Under the pieces are notes generated by a model. That model was not told where the DNA came from. It did no database searches and saw only the letters and a list, made by a program, of their open reading frames with translations. This document shows positions 9,037 to 16,276 of a DNA stretch of 64,000 nucleotides, one piece after another. Numbering within the stretch: position 1 is the stretch's first letter; each line of letters opens with the position of its first letter. The DNA comes from Hydrocarboniclastica marina (GTDB taxonomy: Bacteria; Pseudomonadota; Gammaproteobacteria; Pseudomonadales; Oleiphilaceae): contig NZ_CP031093.1 of assembly GCF_004851605.1 (NCBI RefSeq), positions 1,116,001 through 1,180,000 of the forward strand. Reading direction: 5' to 3'. The position numbers were made by a program, and so were the translations under genes.

Positions 9037-9432
9037 GCTGCGCCCCGGCCGTAGCGCGGGTTCAGACACGAGCCGTTAAGCAGGCTGAGCCATTGGTCAA
9101 TCATTTATCCAGCGTTTAATCGGCTGCCGTTACCTGGTCCCGGACTTACGGTTGGAATCGTCCCGTCCCGTCCTGCCGCGGCATCCTGCGCGCAGAGAAA
9201 GGCGGGACTGACGCAGCGTGCGGCACAGATGCTAACAGACAGATGCTAACAGGACACCCACTCGAACAGAGCTCGTGCAGTTTCCGGCTTACGGTAATGC
9301 GCTGCTGCATACACGCCTGAGTTCCTGGCAAATCTGAGCCGACCAGAATCTCTTCAGGAGCACTTGCTCTAATCAATGTTGCGGCCTAAGATGTAAATTA
9401 AATGAATGTTAAAGCCGCAAAGAGGAAATCGA
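9037..9432. other. Intergenic region with repeats
   Basis: No gene is recognised. It holds a perfect 14-bp tandem duplication (9225-9252) running straight into the dispersed motif AGGACACCCACTCGAAC (9251-9267). The region upstream of 9433 presumably carries the promoter of the CCGSCS gene; no strong promoter is evident. Confidence 0.5.
9225..9252 (+). repeat. Perfect 14-bp tandem duplication
   Basis: ACAGATGCTAACAG occurs twice head to tail, 9225-9238 and 9239-9252, directly followed by GACACCCACTCGAAC. Confidence 0.9.
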
Positions 9433-9588
9433 ATGGCCCTGCCCACCGACACTGCTAAGAAAGAAACCGCAGAAACCGAAGCCACCCTCGCGCAGGCATC
9501 CGCAAATGCCGAGGTGAAGCAAACCGAAGCTCAGGAAAAGAAGAAGGGCAAGCACGGCGAGGATTTCTGCTGCGGCTCCTGTTCCTGA
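9433..9588 (+). CDS. CCGSCS motif small protein
   Basis: This 51-residue protein is hydrophilic, rich in Ala, Glu, Lys and Thr, and ends in DFCCGSCS. The C-terminal CCGSCS signature matches the small gammaproteobacterial family known as CCGSCS motif protein (TIGR04101, from memory). Its function is unknown; a cysteine cluster on a flexible lysine-rich stalk could bind metal or be modified after translation. The ATG at 9433 follows an AGAGGA. A strong hairpin (9610-9642) follows the stop, so it looks like its own transcription unit, between the TetR gene and the P450 operon on the other strand. Confidence 0.75.
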   Translation: MALPTDTAKKETAETEATLAQASANAEVKQTEAQEKKKGKHGEDFCCGSCS

Positions 9589-9609
9589 GTCGCACAGTAT
9601 GAGAGAGAA

Positions 9610-9642
9610 GTGCCCGGCTACGCGTCCTGCATAGCTGGGCAC
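9610..9642. terminator. Hairpin after the CCGSCS gene
   Basis: GTGCCCGGCTA (9610-9620) pairs with TAGCTGGGCAC (9632-9642) with one central mismatch. There is no long T run, so intrinsic termination is likely but not certain. Confidence 0.55.
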
Positions 9643-9912
9643 GGTTTATCCGCAGGCTACCTCTAACAGGTTAATGCTTCGGATTCGCAAGCCGTACACT
9701 CACGTTTAACTCTCTACCGTGGATAGCTCTTGAACTCTGCCGGAGTCTGCTGTCCAGTTAGCGACGGCGGAATTTGGTGTAGCGTCGGTTTGCTGTGCCT
9801 TATCTTTTACGGAAGTGTAAAAAAATCGCGCTGGGGGTCACCGGTTTCGAGCTCTATAGCTTCCTTATTAAAGCCTTGAGTATGAGGTTGGGCTTACTGT
9901 CCGCGGTCCTGC
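9643..9912. other. Intergenic region between convergent units
   Basis: I see no gene or clear element here between the CCGSCS gene and the P450 gene, which end towards each other. Confidence 0.4.
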
Positions 9913-11070
9913 CTAGCGGAAGATGACTGGCAGCCGCGCGAAACCTGTCGCGGGGTACACGCCGCATACGGGCGGGTTTGCGGTTGAAAGCTTCAGTTCA
10001 TGACTGTCCGCCAGAAGCTCTTCCATAATGATGCGGAGCTCCATCCTCGCCAGGGGTGCGCCCGGGCATACGTGCACACCTGCGCCCCAGAGCAGGTTCT
10101 GTTCGGGGTCCCTGCCCCAGCGGAATTCTCCTGCACCTTCAAAGACGGTCTCGTCCCGGTTGGCGGAGGGCCAGAGCAGTGTCAGGCGTTCGCCTTCGCG
10201 CAGCTGTTGCTCGGCCACGGCCACCGGGCAGGTGGTGACGCGACGGTTGGACAGCAAGGGGCCGTGGATGCGCAGGATCTCGTCGATGGCCTCGGGCAGT
10301 TTTTCCGCTTTGTCTCTCACTTGCTGCTGAATCTGTGTGTGCTCAGCCAGGTACTGGACGAGGATGCCCACCGATGCGGCCATCGTTCCCACTTCGCCGG
10401 CTGTCCAGTTGCGCAGGATGCTGACGATCTCTTCGTCCCGCAGGAGCCTGCCGTTAACGTGGCTCGTGGCCAGGCGCATGGTGACGTCGGTTTCCGGGTC
10501 TGCCCCGGCCTCCCGTTTAGCCTGCACGTTCTCTATGATCAGGTTGGTGAACTCTTCTGCGTAGCGGGCCAGCGCTTCCCTATCCCGGGCGGCAATTGCG
10601 GCCTGGTTGCGGGTCGACCAGTCGTTCAGCGTCTGGTGCATGGCGACCGGCCAGTTCAGGAACGCGCACTGAACCTGCGCCGCGTAAGGCTGCGCCAGGC
10701 TGCGGATCAGTTCTGTTTCCGTGTCTTTTGCAAGGTCTTCCACCAGGCGCTTGGCAAGACTGCGGCATACCGGCTCGAAGCGAGCCATGGCATCCGGCCC
10801 GAAGAACGGCTCGATCAACTGCCGGTAGGGTGTGTGCTCGGGCGGGTCCATGCCGTTGGGCACGGACAAATGCGAGGAAACTGCATTACTGAAGGTTGCG
10901 TGATCATTCAGAACCGCCAGCACATCCCGATGGCGGAACAGGGTCCACTGCTGGGCTTCGCTGTAGGCCACCGGGCAGCGCTGGCGCAGCTCATCATAGA
11001 CTCCAAGCTGTTCGGCATGGGCGGTGTCGGCATGCGGGTCCCATTCCGGGGTCGGGTTCTGGTCGTGCAT
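9913..11070 (-). CDS. Cytochrome P450
   Basis: The 385-residue soluble protein has the haem-binding signature GAGVHVCPG with the thiolate cysteine at residue 335, an EILR (ExxR) motif in helix K, and a PERF-like region before the haem loop. It would be a class I bacterial monooxygenase using ferredoxin-type electron donors. Helix I reads NWTAGEVGTMAAS: the usual acid-threonine pair (AGxET/DT) is replaced by Val-Gly with a Thr one place later, which may change oxygen activation. It follows the SdhB-like gene by 31 bp on the same strand, with GGAG eight bases before its ATG, so the two are probably one operon and the iron-sulfur protein may be its redox partner or share its pathway. The substrate is unknown. 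Confidence 0.9.
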   Translation of the reverse strand: MHDQNPTPEWDPHADTAHAEQLGVYDELRQRCPVAYSEAQQWTLFRHRDVLAVLNDHATFSNAVSSHLSVPNGMDPPEHTPYRQLIEPFFGPDAMARFEPVCRSLAKRLVEDLAKDTETELIRSLAQPYAAQVQCAFLNWPVAMHQTLNDWSTRNQAAIAARDREALARYAEEFTNLIIENVQAKREAGADPETDVTMRLATSHVNGRLLRDEEIVSILRNWTAGEVGTMAASVGILVQYLAEHTQIQQQVRDKAEKLPEAIDEILRIHGPLLSNRRVTTCPVAVAEQQLREGERLTLLWPSANRDETVFEGAGEFRWGRDPEQNLLWGAGVHVCPGAPLARMELRIIMEELLADSHELKLSTANPPVCGVYPATGFARLPVIFR

Positions 11071-11101
11071 TGTTCAGTCTCCAGCTAAAAGTTTCTGCTC
11101 C

Positions 11102-11809
11102 TTACAGCGCGTTTTTGACCAGCAGCCGCTTGATGTGGTCGATGGCCCCCATGGGGTCCAGCCCCTTCGGACAGACGTCCGTGCAGTTCTGGATGTTGCG
11201 GCAACGGAAGACGCTGTACGGATCCTCCAGCTTGCTCAGGCGGTATTGGGTCGCGGTGTCCCGACTGTCCGCCAGGAACCGATACGCCTGCAGCAGTCCG
11301 GCCGGGCCAACGTACTTGTCCGGGTTCCACCACCAGGAGGGACACGCTGACGAGCAGCACCCGCAGAGGATGCACTCATACAGGCCGTCGAGTTTTTCCC
11401 GGTCCGCCGGTGACTGGAGCCGTTCGCCCGCTGGCATCGGCTCGTCATTCATGAGGTAGGGCTCGATGCGCTCGTACTGTTTGAAAAACAGGGACTGGTC
11501 GACGACCAGGTCACGAATCACCGGCATACCCGGCAGCGGGCGCAGCGCGAGTTCGTTTTTCTTGCCCAGTACCTCGGCCACCGCTGTAACACAAGCCAGC
11601 CGGTTGCGCCCGTTGATGTTCATGCCGTCTGAACCGCACACCCCTTCCCGGCAAGACCGGCGGTAGGCCAGCGTGGGATCGACTGTCTTCAGGTGCTCCA
11701 GAACATCCAGAACCATGCGGTTCCGAAACTCATCGGGCACGTCAAATGCCTGTGTCGAGGGCGCATTGTCAAACTCTGGATGGTACCGGTAGATCGTCAC
11801 TTTCAGCAT
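11102..11809 (-). CDS. Orphan SdhB-like iron-sulfur protein
   Basis: The 235-residue protein matches succinate dehydrogenase iron-sulfur subunits end to end. It has the [2Fe-2S] ligands C53, C58, D61, C73 in RRSCREGVCGSDG, and the [4Fe-4S]/[3Fe-4S] ligands C146, C149, C152, C156, C203, C209 and C213. Yet no sdhC, sdhD or sdhA is nearby. At the place of E. coli SdhB His207, part of the ubiquinone site, it has Arg204 (FRCRNIQNC). The start ATG (11807-11809) has GGGAG eight bases upstream; the frame stays open further upstream but without support. It lies just before the P450 gene. It could be a paralogue recruited for another electron-transfer task, or the cell's only SdhB displaced from its operon. 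Confidence 0.85.
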   Translation of the reverse strand: MLKVTIYRYHPEFDNAPSTQAFDVPDEFRNRMVLDVLEHLKTVDPTLAYRRSCREGVCGSDGMNINGRNRLACVTAVAEVLGKKNELALRPLPGMPVIRDLVVDQSLFFKQYERIEPYLMNDEPMPAGERLQSPADREKLDGLYECILCGCCSSACPSWWWNPDKYVGPAGLLQAYRFLADSRDTATQYRLSKLEDPYSVFRCRNIQNCTDVCPKGLDPMGAIDHIKRLLVKNAL

Positions 11810-11972
11810 GGTCGGGTCTCCCGCAGGGTAAGCTTGTTCGTGCCCACCTTCACTCGGGCTGCGAATCCTGGGCCGCTCGTCCCATGGTACTGTCATCAAG
11901 GCGTTTTTTCCTTGAGCTTTGACAGGTATCGGGTGCAGCCGTGGCTCCAGCGGGGCTTGCGGCGCACCCGTT

Positions 11973-13151
11973 TCAGATCTTGTCCAGGGCCTGTTTCAGA
12001 TCGTCTATCAAGTCCCCGGCATCCTCTAGTCCCACAGATAGCCGTAACAGATTGTCGCCGATGCCAAGCCGTTGCCGTTCTTCCGGCGTAAGGTCGTGAT
12101 GGCTGGTGGTACAGGGCTGGCCTACCAGGCTTTCGGTACCGCCCAGACTGGGCGCAAGGACGAATACCCGCAGGTTATCCGCAACCCGCGAGGCGGCGTC
12201 ACGGTCGCCGTCGACCTCTATGCTGAGCATTCCGCCAAAGCCATCCATCTGCTGCGCGGCGAGTTCGTGGCCGGGAAAGCCGGAGAGCCCCGGGTACAGT
12301 ACCCGGCTGACTCTGGGGTGGGTGGCCATGGCCTCGGCCACCGCCTGGGCATTGTGATTATGCTGGTGGATCCGCAGTGGCAGGGTACGCAGGCTGCGGG
12401 ACAATAAGGCGGCAGTTTCGGGGGAGAGCACCTGCCCGAGGTTCTTGCGCCAGCGGGCAACGGTCCCGACCAGTTCCTCCGACCCCATCAGTGCGCCGGC
12501 GGTGATATCGCTGTGCCCACCCAGGTACTTGCTGGCGCTGTGCAGGACGAGATCCGCCCCCAGTTGCAGCGGCCGTTGGTTGATCGGCGAGGCAAAGGTG
12601 TTGTCCACCGCCAGCCGGGCGCCGTGCTGGTGGGCAATCTCGGCGAGATGGCGGATATCCAGGATACTGAGGGTGGGGTTGGCCGGGGTTTCGCAATAGA
12701 CCAGCATGCCTGGCCGGTCGAGAACTGGCCCCAGCTGGTCAAGCTCCTGGGGCATCAGCGAATTCACGGGAATACCCAGCTCCCGGCAATGGCTGTGCAG
12801 AAACTCCTGGGTTCCGCCGTAGAGTTCACCGACGCAGACAATGCCGTAACGGCCATGGGCTAGCAGCGTGGCCGAGATCGCGGCCATGCCCGAGGCGAAC
12901 GCCAGGGCGGCCGGAGCAACTTCCAGCTGCGCCAGACTGTGCTCCAGCTCCCGGATGGTGGGGTTGGTGCCATACCTGGTGTAGAGACAGCCGGGTTTGC
13001 GCCCCTCGACCACATCCAGCAGGTCTGCAGTGGAGTCGAAACGCCAGGTCGTGGTGGTGTAAACCGGGGTGTAAGGACTGCCGTGTGCATCCCGATACTT
13101 ATTGTTGTGTATGAGGGTGGTGGGCGAGGGGCCGTGTGGACGATCAGACAT
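11973..13151 (-). CDS. Cystathionine gamma-synthase-type PLP enzyme (Cys/Met metabolism family)
   Basis: This 392-residue protein is a full-length member of the Cys/Met metabolism PLP family. The pyridoxal-phosphate lysine is K208 in HSASKYLGGHSD; YTRYGTNPT (57-65), ASGMAAI (86-92) and VDNTFASP (182-189) are conserved family segments. Members make cystathionine from O-acyl-homoserine and cysteine, or cleave cystathionine, homocysteine or methionine; sequence alone does not separate synthase from lyase here. The ATG at 13149-13151 is the natural start. It is transcribed toward the SdhB-like gene, 163 bp away, and may or may not share a transcript. Confidence 0.88.
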   Translation of the reverse strand: MSDRPHGPSPTTLIHNNKYRDAHGSPYTPVYTTTTWRFDSTADLLDVVEGRKPGCLYTRYGTNPTIRELEHSLAQLEVAPAALAFASGMAAISATLLAHGRYGIVCVGELYGGTQEFLHSHCRELGIPVNSLMPQELDQLGPVLDRPGMLVYCETPANPTLSILDIRHLAEIAHQHGARLAVDNTFASPINQRPLQLGADLVLHSASKYLGGHSDITAGALMGSEELVGTVARWRKNLGQVLSPETAALLSRSLRTLPLRIHQHNHNAQAVAEAMATHPRVSRVLYPGLSGFPGHELAAQQMDGFGGMLSIEVDGDRDAASRVADNLRVFVLAPSLGGTESLVGQPCTTSHHDLTPEERQRLGIGDNLLRLSVGLEDAGDLIDDLKQALDKI

Positions 13152-13177
13152 GCATTCTTCCCTGCGTTTATGTGAGG

Positions 13178-13336
13178 TTATTGCTGCGCTTTCAGCATCG
13201 CGGCCATATTCCGCTGGATCAGGTCGACAGCTTTGAAGGGGCGATTCATGACTTTGAGATCGACGATCCGGCCATGCTCGTTCTACTTGATCCTATCGAC
13301 TCCGTTGACCAGGATGCTGTCGGTCTCGATGGAGTT
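13178..13336 (-). pseudogene. Truncated NTF2-like gene fragment
   Basis: On the minus strand this stretch encodes the last 52 residues of an NTF2-like protein, ending MAAMLKAQQ, about two thirds identical to the C-terminus of the intact gene at 20482-20883. It has lost its front, and a TAG replaces the tryptophan codon in the IKWDEEG segment. The truncated edge at 13336 abuts the dispersed motif GTTAACACGGCACCC. It is a decayed duplicate, not a working gene. Confidence 0.85.
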
Positions 13337-13842
13337 AACACGGCACCCACTCGAATTGAACGCAACAATTAATCATGAGAGCGACCTTATTTGGGCAGCA
13401 ACTCTTTGCGCACTGAGCGCTAGAGCAAAGCACTAACAGGGCAACCACTCAACCGGTTTTTTTGCTGTCACTATCAGGAGACGTCACTAGCAGTGTCACT
13501 AGGAGCGCGCGGTGTGTCCTTCGAGGATGTCCCGTTTGCTCTTTAGTCTGGCGGTTCACTTGATGATGGACCTCACCACAACAGGGGCGGGTTTCCGAAT
13601 CAACGCCTGCTTGTGGTTCGGATTGACGATTACACGTGGCTGGTGCAATACGTCGAGAATCAGGCTGTGACGAGCTTTCAGTCGCCTGGCCGACTTTCAG
13701 GCAGGCCCGCCCATCTTTTGGCCTTAGTTGCAATTGCAATATTAAAAGAAAACACTAGTTAGGTCTGGCATGAAGCCTGAAGTTGCCGGATCTTTTGTTC
13801 CATGGAAGAAGCATTCACACCGATCAAGTAAGGAGCGCAACC
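13337..13842. other. Intergenic region with dispersed repeats before a PEP-CTERM gene
   Basis: No gene is recognised. Two copies of the dispersed motif occur, CGGCACCCACTCGAA (13341-13355) and ACAGGGCAACCACTC (about 13436-13450). The sequence looks like accessory, rearranged DNA. Confidence 0.45.
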
Positions 13843-14496
13843 ATGTTCGTAACTTATGCGAGGGCAATACGGCCCAGACTCAGCTTTATGCTTTTGAGCG
13901 CGGCACTACTATGGGCTTCCTCGGCACAGGCTGTGCCGATTTACTATGAATTCTCAGGCAATGTAACGTCAGTGAATGAGCTGTCTCCATCAACCGTGGC
14001 GGTGGGTGATGGTTTTTCAGGACAGCTGGCCTACGACCCAACCTCGCCGTTTCCGATCTCACCTTCTTCAGTGACGGACGTCCTCGAATTCTCGGTCAGC
14101 CTTAATGATATTGTTTTCGACGGTGGCATGCCGGGCAATACAGCGACGACGTTTCGCAGTAGCGGCCTGGAGGTACTGGGAGTTCTCGGCACGCCCACCT
14201 CGGTCGAAGAAAACGGCGTTGATTATCTGAGCCTGGTACTCAATTTCTCTCCTTTTGCAATGACACCCTCTACGTTACCGGTGGAATTGCCCGTGGATGA
14301 TTTTACGGGGGGCACGTTCACTGTCATCGGACTACTGGCGTCAGGAAGCTTCCCGATGATAACCGGCGAATTTTCAGCGCTGCAGCAGATTGACGCCGTG
14401 CAGGTGCCGGAAACGTCCAGTCTCATGATCCTCCTGCTAGGGCTTGTTGGCGTCGCGGCCATGAGGTGCGGAACCCGTCGCAGAGTTGGCAGATAA
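13843..14496 (+). CDS. PEP-CTERM sorting-domain protein
   Basis: The 217-residue product starts with a signal peptide ending near SAQA (about residue 30) and finishes with a PEP-CTERM-type tail: VPETSSL, then a hydrophobic segment (MILLLGLVGVAAM) and a basic end (RCGTRRRVGR). Such proteins are exported, processed by exosortase and linked to the cell surface or biofilm matrix. The middle is a beta-rich, Ser/Thr/Pro/Gly-rich domain of unknown role. The ATG at 13843 follows an AGGAGCG. The tail has VPET where the classical motif is VPEP. It is followed by a long nested inverted repeat and an IS1380 element; the accessory setting suggests transfer or rearrangement. Confidence 0.85.
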   Translation: MFVTYARAIRPRLSFMLLSAALLWASSAQAVPIYYEFSGNVTSVNELSPSTVAVGDGFSGQLAYDPTSPFPISPSSVTDVLEFSVSLNDIVFDGGMPGNTATTFRSSGLEVLGVLGTPTSVEENGVDYLSLVLNFSPFAMTPSTLPVELPVDDFTGGTFTVIGLLASGSFPMITGEFSALQQIDAVQVPETSSLMILLLGLVGVAAMRCGTRRRVGR

Positions 14497-14556
14497 GCCC
14501 ACGAAGCGAAGCCGCGTTAGCGCTGACAGGATGTGAGATGGGAGGGCGTGAGATGG

Positions 14557-14623
14557 GTGTCCAGCTACAGCTACATATCGATACCGGGCCCTGAAGCGAA
14601 GGGCCTGAGTGCGTTAGCTGGAC
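14557..14623. repeat. Nested inverted repeat downstream of the PEP-CTERM gene
   Basis: Outer arms GTCCAGCTA (14559-14567) and TAGCTGGAC (14615-14623) are exact inverted copies. Inside, GGCCCT (14587-14592) pairs with AGGGCC (14600-14605). The two-stem layout ending in GCGTTAGCTGGAC recalls an integron attC site, but the seven-base core boxes do not fit the GTTRRRY/RYYYAAC consensus well and no integrase is present. It could also be a terminator or cruciform. Confidence 0.5.
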
Positions 14624-14690
14624 GCTCGACCCAGCAATGTTTGAGAACCAGAAATTCTATCTGTACAGGGCGGGCTGCAGGCCGCGCGCC

Positions 14691-16260
14691 CTTAGCCCGG
14701 ATTTCTCATGAGGAGGAAGGAAAAAGCGGCTTAAAGTGGTAACATTTCAGGACCTTACACCAAAAACGAACCACCAGAAGCCGCATCCAAAATGGTACCC
14801 GAAAAGCTGACCTTCTCGCCACTGTTCCGCCGTCAGATTGAAGCCGATTTCTCCGGAGGCCACATCACCTCCGATGCTGGCTTGTTGTTATTACGCGAAG
14901 TCGATAAGCAACACCAGTTAACCCAGCGACTGGCCGAGACTCTGGTCGATCAGCGGGATTCCACGATGGTTCGTCACCAACTCGATACCATGGTCCGGCA
15001 ACGGGTCTACGGCGTGGCCGGCGGATACGAAGACCTGAATGACCATGAAGCGCTACGCTTTGATCAGGCGCTGCAATCCGCCACGGGTGAGGTCTCCGTC
15101 CTGGCCGGCAAGTCCACGCTCTGCCGAATGGAACAGGCCGTGGACCGGCAAACCATCGTGAAGGCCCATGAACTGCTCTGGCACCACTTCATTGAACAGC
15201 ACGACGAGCCGCCCAAGGAAATGGTGCTGGATTTCGACGGCACGGATATTCCGGTGCACGGCGACCAGCCGGGCAAGTTCTTCAACCGATACTACGATCA
15301 CCACTGCTACTTCCCGCTGTATGTCTTCTGCGGACGGCACCTGCTGGTGAGCTACCTGCGCACCAGTAACCGGGGGGATGCCCGGCACAGCTGGGCCATT
15401 CTGGCCCTATTGGTGCGGTTCATCCGGGGTTACTGGCCCGATACCCGTATTGTGTTCCGGGGTGACTCCCACTTCTGCAAGCCCCGGATCCTGGCCTGGT
15501 GTGACCGCAACCGGGTGGATTACATCGTGGGCATGGCGCGCAATACGCGGCTGGAAGCCCTGGCGGCACCCGCCATGGACAAGGTTCGGGAATATTACGA
15601 CCACCACGGTTACAAGCTGGCCAGCACCTTCCGTTTTGCCTACAAGGCACGAAGCTGGCAGAAGGAACGGCTGGTCGTCGCCCGACTGGAGTACGGACCC
15701 GAAGGCCCAAATCCGCGCTTCGTGATCAGTTCCCGCTACGACGAGGGGTTCAAGCTCTACTACGAACAGTATTGCGCCCGCGGTGACATGGAAAACCGGA
15801 TCAAGGATCAGCAGCTGGATCTGTTTGCCGACCGCACATCGAGTACCCAATGGTGGACCAATCAGTGGCGGCTGATACTCTCCGGCTTTGCCTACACCCT
15901 ATTCGAGCGTCTGCGGGTGCATCTGAAAAGCACGCCCTTCGAGCGCATGAGCGCTGGCACCCTGCGGTTGAAACTGATCAAGGTCGGCGCTGTGATCATC
16001 CGCAATACCCGCCGAATCCGGGTGTTGATGAGTGATAGCTATCCGTATAAGACAGAATTATCAGCCCTGGTTCAGCGGCTGGTGCCCACCTAGATCAGCG
16101 GGCTCCCCCGGCCCGTCAGTAATGGGGGAAAGGGGGAATTGTGTCTGCACATCAGGAATTGATTAATATCTGATCAAAAAACCCCGAACGAGACGCCGGA
16201 AAACGGGATATCCTCAGGCATCTGCCCATCAGGGACTACTATGAGAAATCCGGGTTAGGT
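14691..16260 (+). mobile_element. IS1380-family insertion sequence
   Basis: A 1.57-kb element bounded by 19-bp terminal inverted repeats that match at 17 positions: CTTAGCCCGGATTTCTCAT at the left (14691-14709) and, inverted, CCTAACCCGGATTTCTCAT at the right (16242-16260). It carries one transposase gene. The four bases outside the two ends (CGCC and TTGG) are not repeats of each other, so no target-site duplication is visible. Confidence 0.88.
14792..16093 (+). CDS. IS1380-family transposase
   Basis: The 433-residue protein is an intact DDE transposase of the IS1380 type. Likely catalytic residues lie in DFDGTDIPVHG (first Asp, near 148), FRGDSHFCKP (second Asp, near 226) and DMENRIKDQQ (Glu, near 333). 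It begins at ATG 14792 within the typical opening FRRQIEADFSGGHITSDAG. Length and motifs are complete, so the element may still be active. It lies between a PEP-CTERM gene and a chemoreceptor gene. Confidence 0.92.
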   Translation: MVPEKLTFSPLFRRQIEADFSGGHITSDAGLLLLREVDKQHQLTQRLAETLVDQRDSTMVRHQLDTMVRQRVYGVAGGYEDLNDHEALRFDQALQSATGEVSVLAGKSTLCRMEQAVDRQTIVKAHELLWHHFIEQHDEPPKEMVLDFDGTDIPVHGDQPGKFFNRYYDHHCYFPLYVFCGRHLLVSYLRTSNRGDARHSWAILALLVRFIRGYWPDTRIVFRGDSHFCKPRILAWCDRNRVDYIVGMARNTRLEALAAPAMDKVREYYDHHGYKLASTFRFAYKARSWQKERLVVARLEYGPEGPNPRFVISSRYDEGFKLYYEQYCARGDMENRIKDQQLDLFADRTSSTQWWTNQWRLILSGFAYTLFERLRVHLKSTPFERMSAGTLRLKLIKVGAVIIRNTRRIRVLMSDSYPYKTELSALVQRLVPT

Positions 16261-16276
16261 TGGGTGCAGCTAATTA

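Noticed and set aside
10000-11088. Long open frame on the plus strand across the P450 gene
   Set aside because: It is antisense to a complete P450 with all its motifs; its translation has no recognisable domain.
13337-14623. Gene cassette of a chromosomal integron around the PEP-CTERM gene
   Set aside because: Only one attC-like fold is seen, its core boxes do not fit the consensus, and there is no integrase; kept only as a low-interest finding for the fold.
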